Assembly: GCA_017512725.1 (NCBI GenBank) | Contig: JAFWEW010000035.1 | Span: 62,001 to 126,000, forward strand | DNA from: Solobacterium sp. | Lineage (GTDB): Bacteria > Bacillota_I > Bacilli_A > Erysipelotrichales > Erysipelotrichaceae | Length of the DNA stretch: 64,000 nt | Direction of reading: 5' to 3' | In this document: positions 7,594 to 16,073 of the stretch, piece by piece | How positions within the stretch are numbered: the stretch's first letter is position 1 | Layout: the number at the start of each line of letters is the position of its first letter | Position numbers and translations under genes: made by a program | The notes under the pieces: generated by a model | The model's input: only the letters and a program-made list of their open reading frames with translations | Databases searched by the model: none | Told to the model about the DNA's origin: nothing

Positions 7594-8577
7594 TCACGCT
7601 GATTTTAACATATATTCCAGAATCTGTACTGCATTGGTAGCCGCTCCTTTGCGGATCTGGTCCCCGCAGCACCAGAGATCAAGACCGCCGATCGCTTCAT
7701 CCTTCCGGATCCGGCCGGCAAACACGATATCCTGGTTGCTGGTATCCAGCGGCATCGGGTATCCCTCTTCCATCAGCTTCACGCCTTCTGCACTGCGGAT
7801 CGCTCCCTTTGCTTCTTCAATCGAAACATCCCGCTGGCATGCCAGGGAGACCGAAATGGAATGGGAACGGAATACCGGTACCCGGACACAGGTACAGGTC
7901 ACTTTCATATCCGGATTATGAAGAATCTTCCGGCCTTCATTTCCCATCTTGGCTTCTTCTGTCGTCACGCCGTTGCCGGTATCACTGCCGATCCAGGGAA
8001 TGCAGTTGTATGCGATCTGCGCAGGGAATACCTTCGGTTCTGCCGGTTTTCCTTCTGCCAGCGCTTTTACTTCTTCTTCCAGTTCCCGCATGCCGTTGAC
8101 ACCCGCTCCGCTGACAGCCTGATAGGTGCTGGTGACCAGCGTACGGATCGGTGACAGTCTGTGAATCGGGGCAATCGCCATCATTGTAATAATGGTGGAA
8201 CAGTTCGGGTTGGAAATAATACCGTGATGGCTCAGGGCATCGGCTCCGTTGATCTCCGGAACAACAAGCGGCACGGAAGGATCCATGCGGAAGGAACTGG
8301 AGTTGTCGATGAATACCGCTCCGGCTTTCTGAATATAGGGAGCCATCTCTTTCGCATGATCCGCTTCCACGGCGCCAAGTACAAAATCAAGTCCTTCAAA
8401 CGCTGCTTCATTCGCTTCTTTGATCATGATCGGCTGCCCGTTGAATTCCAGGGTCTTGCCGGCACTGCGGCTGCTGGCCAGTAACCGCAGTTCATCACAC
8501 GCAATGTTTCTCTCTTCGAGACATTCCATCATCTGCCGGCCGACTGCACCGGTAGCTCCAAGTATTCCTAGTTTCAT
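7594..8577 (-). CDS. asd: Aspartate-semialdehyde dehydrogenase
   Basis: Reduces aspartyl phosphate to aspartate semialdehyde, the second step of the aspartate family pathway (Lys, Thr, Met, diaminopimelate). The 327-residue protein has the NADP-binding GATGAVGRQM motif at the N-terminus, the nucleophile Cys126 in SNPNCSTI and the conserved YQAVSGAG region. Its ATG overlaps the aspartate kinase stop by 4 bases. It is downstream of hom and lysC in the same operon, so all steps from aspartate to homoserine are co-expressed here. Confidence 0.96.
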   Translation of the reverse strand: MKLGILGATGAVGRQMMECLEERNIACDELRLLASSRSAGKTLEFNGQPIMIKEANEAAFEGLDFVLGAVEADHAKEMAPYIQKAGAVFIDNSSSFRMDPSVPLVVPEINGADALSHHGIISNPNCSTIITMMAIAPIHRLSPIRTLVTSTYQAVSGAGVNGMRELEEEVKALAEGKPAEPKVFPAQIAYNCIPWIGSDTGNGVTTEEAKMGNEGRKILHNPDMKVTCTCVRVPVFRSHSISVSLACQRDVSIEEAKGAIRSAEGVKLMEEGYPMPLDTSNQDIVFAGRIRKDEAIGGLDLWCCGDQIRKGAATNAVQILEYMLKSA

Positions 8578-9911
8578 TTCGTTACCTCTTCTTCCTTGAT
8601 AAACCGGTCATAGATACACCGGATCGCATTTTCGAAATCCCGGTTATGGACACCGACGACAATGCTGAGTTCATCACTGCTCTGGTTGATGATTTTGATG
8701 TTGATCTGATGAGAGCCGAACTCTGAGAGCAGTCTGCCGGACATACCCGGCTGATCCTTCATGGCTCTTCCAACGACCGCGATCAGTGCCAGACGGTCTT
8801 CGATTCTCAGATCATCCGGCTTCAGCGTTTCCTTCAGCTTGCCGACAATATCATACAGGCAGTGTCCCACCTGTTCCGTCGCTACAATGACCGAGAAGGT
8901 ATCAACCGTAGTAGGCACCGATTCAACCGATACCTTATAGTCTTCAAATACCGACAGGATCCTGCGCAGGAAGCCGACCTCCGCACTTGCATGCATCTTG
9001 ACCAGCGTAATGACCGTGAAGTCCCGCTTTCCGGTGATGCCGGTGATGCAGTGCGGCGGGTTAATGCGGTCTGCCTCGGAGCAGTCTGCCATGATCAGTG
9101 TTCCGGGATTGTCCGGATCATTGGTGTTCCGCACATTGATCGGAATATTTCTGCTTTTTACCGGGAAGATCGCATCATCATGGAGCACATTTGCGCCCAT
9201 GTAGGACATTTCCCGCAGCTCATTGTAATTGATGCACGGAATGCCCATCGGATTTTCAATGATCCGGGGATCTGCGACCAGGAAACCGCTGACATCCGTC
9301 CAGTTCTCATAAACATCGGCCTGTACCACATTTGCGATAATGGCACCGGTAATATCACTTCCGCCCCGGCTCATGATCCGGATCACTCCGTTCGGCAGTG
9401 CACCATAGAAGCCCGGAATCACGATTCCGCGTTCCTTCATGCGCTCTTCCAGCAGCATCTGTGTGCGCTCCATGTCCACTTCTCCGTCATACCGGAAGGC
9501 AATGACATCTGCGGCATCGATGAAATCATAATCCAGATACTCGGCCAGAAGCTTTGAAGTCAGGTATTCTCCCCGGCTGACCAGATAATCCGTACTCATG
9601 CCGCGCTTCATGACACTCCGGATCGCATCGAATTCCTTCTTCAGATCCGTCTTCAGTCCCAGCTCATCTTTGATGCGCTGATATTTCGCTTCGATCTGCT
9701 GAAAGATCGGTTCATAGGATACGCCGAAGCGTACATGTGCTTCACACAGGAACAGAAGATCGGTTACTTTATGGTCTTCATTGGATTCCTTGCCGCAGGC
9801 AGAAGATACGACAAATCTTCTGGCACTGTCGGATTCAATAATCTTTTTGACTTTGCGGAACTGTTCCGCATTTGCGACACTTGAGCCGCCGAATTTCGCT
9901 ACCTTAATCAT
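8574..9911 (-). CDS. lysC: Aspartate kinase
   Basis: Phosphorylates aspartate, the committed step of the pathway. The 445-residue protein begins with the kinase motif VAKFGGSSVANAEQF and contains the conserved SRGEYLTS and SRGGSDITGA segments. The C-terminal third holds two ACT-like regulatory segments (about 300-370 and 375-445), which usually bind lysine or threonine for feedback control. Gene overlaps of 4 bases on both sides (hom and asd) show a tightly coupled operon. Which amino acid inhibits the enzyme cannot be read directly. Confidence 0.95.
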   Translation of the reverse strand: MIKVAKFGGSSVANAEQFRKVKKIIESDSARRFVVSSACGKESNEDHKVTDLLFLCEAHVRFGVSYEPIFQQIEAKYQRIKDELGLKTDLKKEFDAIRSVMKRGMSTDYLVSRGEYLTSKLLAEYLDYDFIDAADVIAFRYDGEVDMERTQMLLEERMKERGIVIPGFYGALPNGVIRIMSRGGSDITGAIIANVVQADVYENWTDVSGFLVADPRIIENPMGIPCINYNELREMSYMGANVLHDDAIFPVKSRNIPINVRNTNDPDNPGTLIMADCSEADRINPPHCITGITGKRDFTVITLVKMHASAEVGFLRRILSVFEDYKVSVESVPTTVDTFSVIVATEQVGHCLYDIVGKLKETLKPDDLRIEDRLALIAVVGRAMKDQPGMSGRLLSEFGSHQINIKIINQSSDELSIVVGVHNRDFENAIRCIYDRFIKEEEVTK

Positions 9912-11059
9912 TCGCCTGCCACCATCGCCGCAAACAGTGCAGCATCTCCGCTTTCTTTGATCATACGGTCCGCCTCCGACAGCGGCATTTCCTTTGTCAG
10001 CAGCGTATCCTCCGCCAGTTTCTGTTCCGTCACCGCATCAAACAGTTCCGGTTTTCCGGTACGGATATAGAATCTCGCACTGATATTTCCGTTATAGACC
10101 GTCCGCTTCTTCATCGCTTCCGGTACCGCATCCTGATTGACATAGATATCCAGCAGATCCTGAACAACGGCATGTGCGGTCGGCAGCGAGCCCGCTCCCT
10201 GACCGATGTACACGGCTTTGCCAAGTGTTTTGGAATCCGACTCTGCCGCATTGAAGTTTTCTCTGACATTCGCAAAGATATCATTCTTACTGAGGAAAAC
10301 CGGCATGACCCAGAGACTGATCGAATCCCCGTCGTCTTTGCCTTCCGCTATAAGCTTCAGGCTGCGGCCGTTCTCCTTCGCCCAGGCCAGATCTTTTGAA
10401 GAAACCGTTGAAATACCATAGGTAATGACCGCATCGAGATCCGGTTCTGCCCCAAATGTCTTCATGGCCGTCAGTGCAGCCTTGTATTTCGCATCATAGC
10501 CCTCGATATCATCCGTCGGATTCTTTTCCGCATATCCGAGCGACTGTGCTTCGTTCAGGCATTCCGCAAAATCCATGCCGGTTTCTTCCATCCTTGTCAG
10601 AATATAGTTGGTCGTTCCATTGAAGATCCCCCGGAAAGACTGTACCGGCTCCAGCCGCTTTACTCTTGTGAGATTGGCCATCCAGGGAATGCCGCCGCCG
10701 ACAGCCGCCTCATAACGGATCGTAACCCCGTTTTCCGCCGCCAGCGCACAGAGTTCCGGACAGAAGTGCGCAAACATCTTCTTATTGGATGTTACGACAT
10801 GTTTCCCTGCTTCCAGGGCTCTTGAGACAAACGTATGCGCAGGTTCAAGCCCGCCCATGCATTCCGCAACTATTTCAATTTCCGGATCCTGAAGGATTTC
10901 TTCCACATTCAATGTGCAGCGCGGATCGGTAAGCTCCGCCTCATCCTTGACGAGAATTCGTGACACTTCCAGCCGTCTTACCCGTTTCACGGCACAGGAA
11001 TCGGTAATGGCCGTTACGCCGCTGCCGACTACCCCATGACCCAGCAATCCGATTTTCAT
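9908..11059 (-). CDS. hom: Homoserine dehydrogenase without ACT domain
   Basis: Reduces aspartate semialdehyde to homoserine. The N-terminal nucleotide-binding motif GLLGHGVVGSGV and the conserved AAVGGGIPWM and NGTTNYILTRM stretches are present. The protein has 383 residues and ends soon after the catalytic domain, whereas the common Bacillus-type enzyme of about 430 residues carries a C-terminal ACT domain for threonine feedback. This short form may be insensitive to threonine. A separate ACT protein is encoded at the end of the divergent thrC-thrB unit. First gene of the hom-lysC-asd operon. Confidence 0.94.
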   Translation of the reverse strand: MKIGLLGHGVVGSGVTAITDSCAVKRVRRLEVSRILVKDEAELTDPRCTLNVEEILQDPEIEIVAECMGGLEPAHTFVSRALEAGKHVVTSNKKMFAHFCPELCALAAENGVTIRYEAAVGGGIPWMANLTRVKRLEPVQSFRGIFNGTTNYILTRMEETGMDFAECLNEAQSLGYAEKNPTDDIEGYDAKYKAALTAMKTFGAEPDLDAVITYGISTVSSKDLAWAKENGRSLKLIAEGKDDGDSISLWVMPVFLSKNDIFANVRENFNAAESDSKTLGKAVYIGQGAGSLPTAHAVVQDLLDIYVNQDAVPEAMKKRTVYNGNISARFYIRTGKPELFDAVTEQKLAEDTLLTKEMPLSEADRMIKESGDAALFAAMVAGE

Positions 11060-11156
11060 ACTTTACTACCCCCTGATGTTTCTGTAATGAGTACAGTTGT
11101 ATTCAAAACACGAACATAGTATCATGACAGAGACATTCACACAAGGAGAATATGCT
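11060..11156. promoter_or_regulatory. Divergent promoter region between hom and thrC operons
   Basis: Only 97 bases separate the two start codons. On the plus strand TTGTAT (11098-11103) and TATCAT (11120-11125), spaced 16, are the best promoter. The thrC start has AAGGAG at 11143-11148; hom has a GGGGG box. No T-box, lysine riboswitch or terminator-antiterminator fits in this space, so control is likely at initiation or by enzyme feedback. Confidence 0.4.
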
Positions 11157-12635
11157 ATGCAGTATAACAGTACGAGATCCAGAGCGTTTCCAATGCCGGC
11201 ACACCAGGCAGTCATCCGCGGTTTATGCCCGGACGGCGGCCTGTTCGTCATGGATGATCCGCATGTAACAATCGATCTTGCCGCGCTCAAAGGCGCTTCC
11301 TACCAGAAGATCGCCAAAACCGTCATCGGGGCATTCTTTCCCGATTATGACGATGCGGAACTGGAACACTGTGTGGCTTCTGCATATGATCAGAAGTTTG
11401 ACAGTGAAGAGATCGTTCCGCTGAAATCCTTCCAGGACGGATCGATCATGGAACTCTGGCACGGCCCGACCAGTGCCTTCAAGGACCTGGCACTGACAAT
11501 CCTGCCGCATCTTCTGACCGCGGCATACCGCAAGGACGGCCGAAACGATACCGTGGCGATCCTTACCGCTACCAGCGGCGATACCGGCAAGGCAGCCCTC
11601 AGCGGCTTTGCGGATGTGGAACATACCCATATCACCGTGTTCTATCCCGTAAACGGCGTATCGGACATTCAGAAGCGGCAGATGAATACCAGCCGCGGAA
11701 ACAATGTCAATGTCGTTGCGGTTGAAGGCAACTTCGATGACTGCCAGCGCATGGTCAAGGCAGCCTGTTCCGACCCGCAGGTTCTTTCCGCCTGCCAGGG
11801 TGTTACGATCAGTTCTGCCAATTCCATCAATATCGGCCGTCTGGTACCCCAGGTTGTCTATTATTTCAGCACCTATCTCAAACTCGTGGAATCCGACAGG
11901 ATCAAAGAAGGCGAACCAGTCACGTTTGTCGTGCCGACCGGAAACTTCGGTGATATCTTTGCCGGGTATCTCGCAAAAGCTGCCGGTCTTCCCGTTGCGC
12001 GTCTCATCGTTGCCAGCAATGACAATAATGTTCTGACAGATTTTATCCGCACCGGTACCTACAACCGCTGCCGTCCGTTCCACGAGACAATCTCTCCGAG
12101 CATGGATATTCTGGTTTCCAGCAATCTGGAACGTCTGCTGTACTTTGCGTCCGGTGAAAACTGTGCGCTTGTCAGAGATCTGATGAAGCAGCTGAATGAG
12201 ACCGGAAGCTATACCGTTTCCGGGGAACTGCTGGAGGAAATTCAGAAAGACTTCTGTGCGTACTGGGCCGATCAGGACCAGTGCCGCGAAGCAATCCGTT
12301 CTCTGTATGAAGCAGAAGGGATCCTGATCGACCCGCATACCGCCGTTGGCCTGTCCGCTTTGCGGCAGTACCGGGCAGACGGCAATACCGAATACGCAGT
12401 CGTGCTTTCCACCGCCAGCCCCTTTAAGTTCGCAAGGGACGTGCTTTCCTGTATCTCGGAAGACGTACCGGAAGATGCCTTTGCGGCAATGAAGCAGCTG
12501 AACAGACTGACCGGGCTTTCCATTCCGAAGGGACTTGCGGAGCTGGAGTCTCTGCCGGTCCGCTTTGAAACCGTGATTTCAAAAGAAGATGGAATTCCCT
12601 ATCTTGCCGATGAAATGAAGGAGCTCTCAAAATGA
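11157..12635 (+). CDS. thrC: Threonine synthase
   Basis: PLP enzyme that converts O-phosphohomoserine to threonine. The 492-residue protein starts MQYNSTRSRAFPMPAHQ at 11157, 8 bases behind an AAGGAG box; an upstream in-frame ATG at 11124 lacks one. The PLP lysine is Lys109 in the motif GPTSAFKDLAL, and the downstream LTATSGDTGKAALSGF and FVVPTGNFGDIFAGY motifs are complete. The length puts it in the long bacterial/fungal type of the enzyme. It overlaps thrB by 4 bases (ATGA). Confidence 0.96.
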   Translation: MQYNSTRSRAFPMPAHQAVIRGLCPDGGLFVMDDPHVTIDLAALKGASYQKIAKTVIGAFFPDYDDAELEHCVASAYDQKFDSEEIVPLKSFQDGSIMELWHGPTSAFKDLALTILPHLLTAAYRKDGRNDTVAILTATSGDTGKAALSGFADVEHTHITVFYPVNGVSDIQKRQMNTSRGNNVNVVAVEGNFDDCQRMVKAACSDPQVLSACQGVTISSANSINIGRLVPQVVYYFSTYLKLVESDRIKEGEPVTFVVPTGNFGDIFAGYLAKAAGLPVARLIVASNDNNVLTDFIRTGTYNRCRPFHETISPSMDILVSSNLERLLYFASGENCALVRDLMKQLNETGSYTVSGELLEEIQKDFCAYWADQDQCREAIRSLYEAEGILIDPHTAVGLSALRQYRADGNTEYAVVLSTASPFKFARDVLSCISEDVPEDAFAAMKQLNRLTGLSIPKGLAELESLPVRFETVISKEDGIPYLADEMKELSK

Positions 12636-13510
12636 TCCGCATCCGTGTACCGGCGACTTCCGCAAATCTTGGCCCGGGCTTTGACTGTCTCGGCATCGCC
12701 CTTGGCCTGTACAACACCTTTGAGGTGGAGGAATCGGAAGAGCTGGTTCTGAAAGGAGAAGATGCCCGGTTCTGCGGCGAAGACAATCTGTTTGTGAAGG
12801 CATTCCGCGCTGCCGGAGGAACAGAGAATATCCGTGTGACGTTTTCCTGTGATATTCCGGTTTCCCGCGGCCTTGGCAGCAGTGCTTCGATGTATACCGG
12901 CGGCGTGCTGGCATATCAGCTGCTCCACCACTGTCTTGACCCGAAGAAGGCGTTCCGGATCGTCAGTGATCTTGAGGGCCATCCCGACAATGCGGCCCCT
13001 TCTGTTTACGGAGGATTAACCGCCAGCATGATCGGCTCTCAGGGCTGGATCACCCATACGATTCCGGTAAACGAAACCCTGCGCTTTACCGTACTGGTTC
13101 CGGATGTTGAAATCCGTACCGAAGACGCAAAGAAACTTCTGCCGGACAGTTACCCCGGCAAAGTTGCGGCAGTCAACGGCGCAAAAGCGGTACTGACCGC
13201 AGAAGCGCTCCGTACCGGTGACATGGACCTGCTCTGGGAAGCCGCAACGGACCAGCTTCATGAGCCTTACCGCAAGACCCTGATTCCGAACTTTGACACT
13301 GTCAAGAATATTGCAGAAACAGACAACGGCGGCGTGGTCGTGATCAGCGGGAGCGGTTCGACCTGTCTTCTGATCAGCGACCGGCCTCTGAGTGACCGTG
13401 CCGCTGTGAAGATCATTACGCTTCCGGAACACTGGAACGTACAGGAACTTCCCGTCAGCGGCGGACCCGAATATCAGGAGAACGATGACCTATGGCAGGC
13501 AATTATCTGA
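12632..13510 (+). CDS. thrB: Homoserine kinase
   Basis: GHMP-family kinase that phosphorylates homoserine, the substrate step before ThrC. The 292-residue protein begins MIRIRVPATSANLGPGFDCLG, the conserved substrate-binding start, followed by the ATP-binding glycine-rich loop PVSRGLGSSASMYTGG at about 75-90 and a C-terminal GGVVVISGSGST motif. The ATG overlaps the thrC stop by 4 bases, and its own end overlaps the next ACT gene by 19 bases, so the three genes are co-translated. Confidence 0.96.
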   Translation: MIRIRVPATSANLGPGFDCLGIALGLYNTFEVEESEELVLKGEDARFCGEDNLFVKAFRAAGGTENIRVTFSCDIPVSRGLGSSASMYTGGVLAYQLLHHCLDPKKAFRIVSDLEGHPDNAAPSVYGGLTASMIGSQGWITHTIPVNETLRFTVLVPDVEIRTEDAKKLLPDSYPGKVAAVNGAKAVLTAEALRTGDMDLLWEAATDQLHEPYRKTLIPNFDTVKNIAETDNGGVVVISGSGSTCLLISDRPLSDRAAVKIITLPEHWNVQELPVSGGPEYQENDDLWQAII

Positions 13511-13929
13511 TCGTACATAAAAAGATCCTGCCGGATTATCTGGAAAAGGTCATTGAAGCGCGCGAACTGCTGGCGTCACATGAGGCCGCAACGATCACAG
13601 AAGCCGTCAAAAGCGTCGGGATCTCCCGCAACACATTTTATAAGTATAAGAATTATGTATTCCGCATGCAGGAAGGCGGTGACGACCGGAAGGCAAGTAT
13701 TTCCGTCAATCTCAAGGACCGTCCGGGAAGTCTCAGCAGTGTGATCCACTGCCTCTCCGCCGCCAATGCGAGTATTATCACGATCTCCCAGTCGGTGCCG
13801 GTTGCCGGCAAAGCAGCAGTCGTTCTGACCATCAATACGACTGCGATGACCAGTACGGTGGAAGACCTTCTTGTCACACTCAAACAGCTGCCGGATGTAT
13901 CGTCGATACACCTCAATTCTATGGACTGA
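13492..13929 (+). CDS. ACT domain protein, PheB type
   Basis: A 145-residue protein with an N-terminal helix-turn-helix-like segment (TITEAVKSVGISRNTFYKYKNYV, about 35-60) and a C-terminal ACT domain (KASISVNLKDRPGSLSSVIHCLSAANASIITISQ, about 72-142). It resembles the PheB/UPF0735 group, found near hom-thrB-thrC genes in Bacillota. ACT domains bind amino acids, so a regulatory role in the threonine pathway is likely, but the partner and ligand are not established. It starts inside thrB (19-base overlap). Confidence 0.85.
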   Translation: MAGNYLIVHKKILPDYLEKVIEARELLASHEAATITEAVKSVGISRNTFYKYKNYVFRMQEGGDDRKASISVNLKDRPGSLSSVIHCLSAANASIITISQSVPVAGKAAVVLTINTTAMTSTVEDLLVTLKQLPDVSSIHLNSMD

Positions 13930-13968
13930 CAGTTTGTGATAAGATACTCATCGTAAGGAAACTGAGTT

Positions 13969-14460
13969 ATGAATCTGAAAAGCAAACGTATTTTATCCGG
14001 AATCATGATCGGCGGTGACATCTTCATGGCACTCATCGCGTTCATGTTGATATTTGAAGAAGATCTGTTTATCATCGGCGCCCTCATGCTGGGGTTTCTG
14101 GCAATTGATATCTATCTGACGATCGACTATATCCGTTCTCTGAAACATCGTGAAAAGGTAGAGAACAGCCTGAAATCCGACAATGAGAATGCCCGGTTCA
14201 TCAACCGCAACTGGGAGGAACTGAGCCGTCAGGAACAGGAAAAGGAACGGCAGCGGGCTGTGATCCGTGAGCGCGCAAGACAGCGGAAAGCGCAGCAGGC
14301 CCAGCCGGCACCTCAGCAGGAACCGGTCATGGATTTTGCGCAGGCAGTCAATGCCGTCGCAGAAACGAAAAAGGAGGCCGCCGCTGCAGCCCAGGAAGAA
14401 GATCTTTCGGATATCCTGACCGGACCCGCATCACCCGGTTCCCAGGAGATGCACGGCTAA
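13969..14460 (+). CDS. Small membrane protein with charged coiled-coil tail
   Basis: A 163-residue protein of unknown function. Two adjacent hydrophobic segments (about 8-27 and 33-52) form a membrane hairpin. A long charged helix follows (EKVENSLKSDNENARFINRNWEE, then a Glu/Arg/Gln-rich run near 85-115), then an Ala/Gln/Pro-rich tail. The cytoplasmic tail looks like a coiled coil. An AAGGAA box precedes the ATG. It is 19 bases before the cyclophilin gene and may share its mRNA. Confidence 0.75.
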   Translation: MNLKSKRILSGIMIGGDIFMALIAFMLIFEEDLFIIGALMLGFLAIDIYLTIDYIRSLKHREKVENSLKSDNENARFINRNWEELSRQEQEKERQRAVIRERARQRKAQQAQPAPQQEPVMDFAQAVNAVAETKKEAAAAAQEEDLSDILTGPASPGSQEMHG

Positions 14461-14479
14461 ATAAGGAGAGACTGATTCT

Positions 14480-14953
14480 ATGGTTGTAATTGAAATGGAT
14501 AACGGCAGAGTCATCAAGGTCGAACTTGATGAAAGCGCAGCGCCGATTACGGTGGAAAACTTTAAGAATCTCGTTCGCAGCGGATTTTATGATGGTCTTA
14601 CGTTTCACCGCATCATTCCCGGTTTTATGATTCAGGGAGGCGATCCCAAAGGAAACGGAACCGGCGGAAGCGGAAAACACATCAAGGGTGAATTCGCAAA
14701 GAACGGCGTCAATAACCCGATCCGCCACAAACGCGGTGTCATCTCCATGGCCAGGGCCATGGACCCGGACAGTGCCAGCAGCCAGTTCTTCATCATGCAT
14801 GCGGATGCGCCGCATCTTGATGGAGACTATGCCGCTTTCGGCCATGTCGTGGAAGGCATGGATGCCGTGGATGAAATTGCGGCCGTCCGGACCGGATTCG
14901 CAGACCGGCCGGTAACCCCGGTTGTCATGAAGCGGGTTTACATCGAAGAATAA
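14480..14953 (+). CDS. ppiB: Peptidyl-prolyl cis-trans isomerase (cyclophilin type)
   Basis: Cytoplasmic cyclophilin that speeds proline isomerisation during folding. The 157-residue single domain has the active-site segments GLTFHRIIPGFMIQGGDP and SSQFFIMHADAPHLDGDYAAFGHV, covering the usual Phe, Gln and His contacts. The linker GNGTGGSGKHIKGEF is the form typical of bacterial PpiB. There is no signal peptide. AAGGAGAG lies about 10 bases before the ATG. It follows the unknown membrane gene by 19 bases. Confidence 0.95.
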   Translation: MVVIEMDNGRVIKVELDESAAPITVENFKNLVRSGFYDGLTFHRIIPGFMIQGGDPKGNGTGGSGKHIKGEFAKNGVNNPIRHKRGVISMARAMDPDSASSQFFIMHADAPHLDGDYAAFGHVVEGMDAVDEIAAVRTGFADRPVTPVVMKRVYIEE

Positions 14954-15018
14954 CAATCACAGCACTCCTATACCCATTCCTTCCGATTTTGGGTATACTG
15001 TTAGGGCGAGAGAAAAAA

Positions 15019-15345
15019 ATGAAAAAACGTGTATTCAGTATTACAAGTTTATTGATCGGGCTTCTGGAAGCACTGGTTCCATGCATGCTGGGGGCTGTAA
15101 CGCTGGGCATGCTGGCATATACCGTCATCGGACATGTCAGTCTGAACTCGGTCAGTGACTTTATTATTATGGAAAAGGAAGTCTGGTCCTATATCGTGGA
15201 ATATCTGGGAGCGTTCCTGCTGTTTATCGCAGTATTCGGGTGCGGTCTCGGTGCTTACGCAGCCATGCGCAAAGAAGGCGGCTTTGAATCGTTCGCCGGA
15301 TTCATTCTCTGCGCGGTAATGTCTGTATACTTCCTGATCAGCTGA
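15019..15345 (+). CDS. Small hydrophobic membrane protein
   Basis: A 108-residue protein with about three hydrophobic segments (roughly 5-38, 58-80 and 88-108) and few charges. No family is recognisable. The ATG at 15019 was chosen because upstream sequence is non-coding and a TATACT box lies at 14993-14998. A strong terminator follows 9 bases after the stop. It probably forms its own unit. Confidence 0.65.
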   Translation: MKKRVFSITSLLIGLLEALVPCMLGAVTLGMLAYTVIGHVSLNSVSDFIIMEKEVWSYIVEYLGAFLLFIAVFGCGLGAYAAMRKEGGFESFAGFILCAVMSVYFLIS

Positions 15346-15353
15346 GTTCATCT

Positions 15354-15377
15354 GCCCGCTTCGGCGGGCTTTTTTTA
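15354..15377 (+). terminator. Strong terminator with TTCG tetraloop
   Basis: GCCCGC (15354-15359), loop TTCG, GCGGGC (15364-15369) and seven T residues. The UUCG tetraloop is unusually stable. It ends the plus-strand unit directly against the convergent kdpE stop. Confidence 0.9.
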
Positions 15378-16073
15378 TTATTTTCGGATCATCTGATATC
15401 CGATGCCGATATGTGTGGCAATCAGCTCCTCATCTCCGCAGAGCTGCCGCAGCTTTTTCCGCAGGGAATTCATATAAACACGCAGGGATACGATATCAGA
15501 ATCGACTCCATTCCCCCAGATATGCTCAATGATGTAAGAGTGTGTCAGCACCTTTCCGACATTTTTAGCAAGCAGTGTCAGCAGTTTGTACTCCAGTCCG
15601 GTCATATGAATCTCCTGCCCGCATACGGTCACAAGATTTGACGCATAATCGATTGTCAGGGGGCCATTGATAAACACCGGATTTTCTTCCCCCTGATTGG
15701 CAATATATTTCAAACGCCGCTGTGCCGCACGGATCCTGGCCAGCAGTTCATCTACCGAAAACGGCTTTGTCAGATAATCATCCGCCCCGCTGTCGAGCGC
15801 CTTGATCTTGTCACTGTCTTCCGAACGGGCACTGATAATGATAATAATCACCGATGACCACTCACGGATCGTTTTTATCACTTCGATACCATCCATATCC
15901 GGAAGGCCGAGGTCCAGCAGGATCAGATCCGGCTTGTGGGATGCGCACAAGGAAATCGCTTCCGTTCCGGAAGCTGCAGTAATGCTGGAATAATCGTGTA
16001 TTTTCAGGGTCGTTGTGATGAGGCTGGAAACAGGCCGGTCATCTTCAACTACCAGTATCTTGAAATCGTTCAT
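15378..16073 (-). CDS. kdpE: OmpR/KdpE-type response regulator
   Basis: A 231-residue two-component regulator. The receiver domain (1-120) has the acidic pair EDD at 10-12, the phospho-acceptor Asp54 in LILLDLGLPDMDG and Lys in DDYLTKPFSVDEL. The C-terminal winged helix (about 130-231) ends RKKLRQLCGDEELIATHIGIGYQMI, as in KdpE. It starts 4 bases inside the sensor gene. It sits at the end of a ktrB-ktrA operon, so it probably answers to potassium limitation or osmotic state. No kdpFABC genes are present in the window. Confidence 0.9.
   Translation of the reverse strand: MNDFKILVVEDDRPVSSLITTTLKIHDYSSITAASGTEAISLCASHKPDLILLDLGLPDMDGIEVIKTIREWSSVIIIIISARSEDSDKIKALDSGADDYLTKPFSVDELLARIRAAQRRLKYIANQGEENPVFINGPLTIDYASNLVTVCGQEIHMTGLEYKLLTLLAKNVGKVLTHSYIIEHIWGNGVDSDIVSLRVYMNSLRKKLRQLCGDEELIATHIGIGYQMIRK

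Noticed and set aside
11060-11156. T-box or lysine/threonine attenuator in front of thrC or hom
   Set aside because: The whole divergent space is 97 bases with no specifier loop, antiterminator or T-run hairpin.
13492-13929. ACT protein as a second aspartate kinase regulatory subunit
   Set aside because: It has an HTH-like N-terminus and PheB-like layout and lacks kinase-linked sequence; the idea has no direct support.
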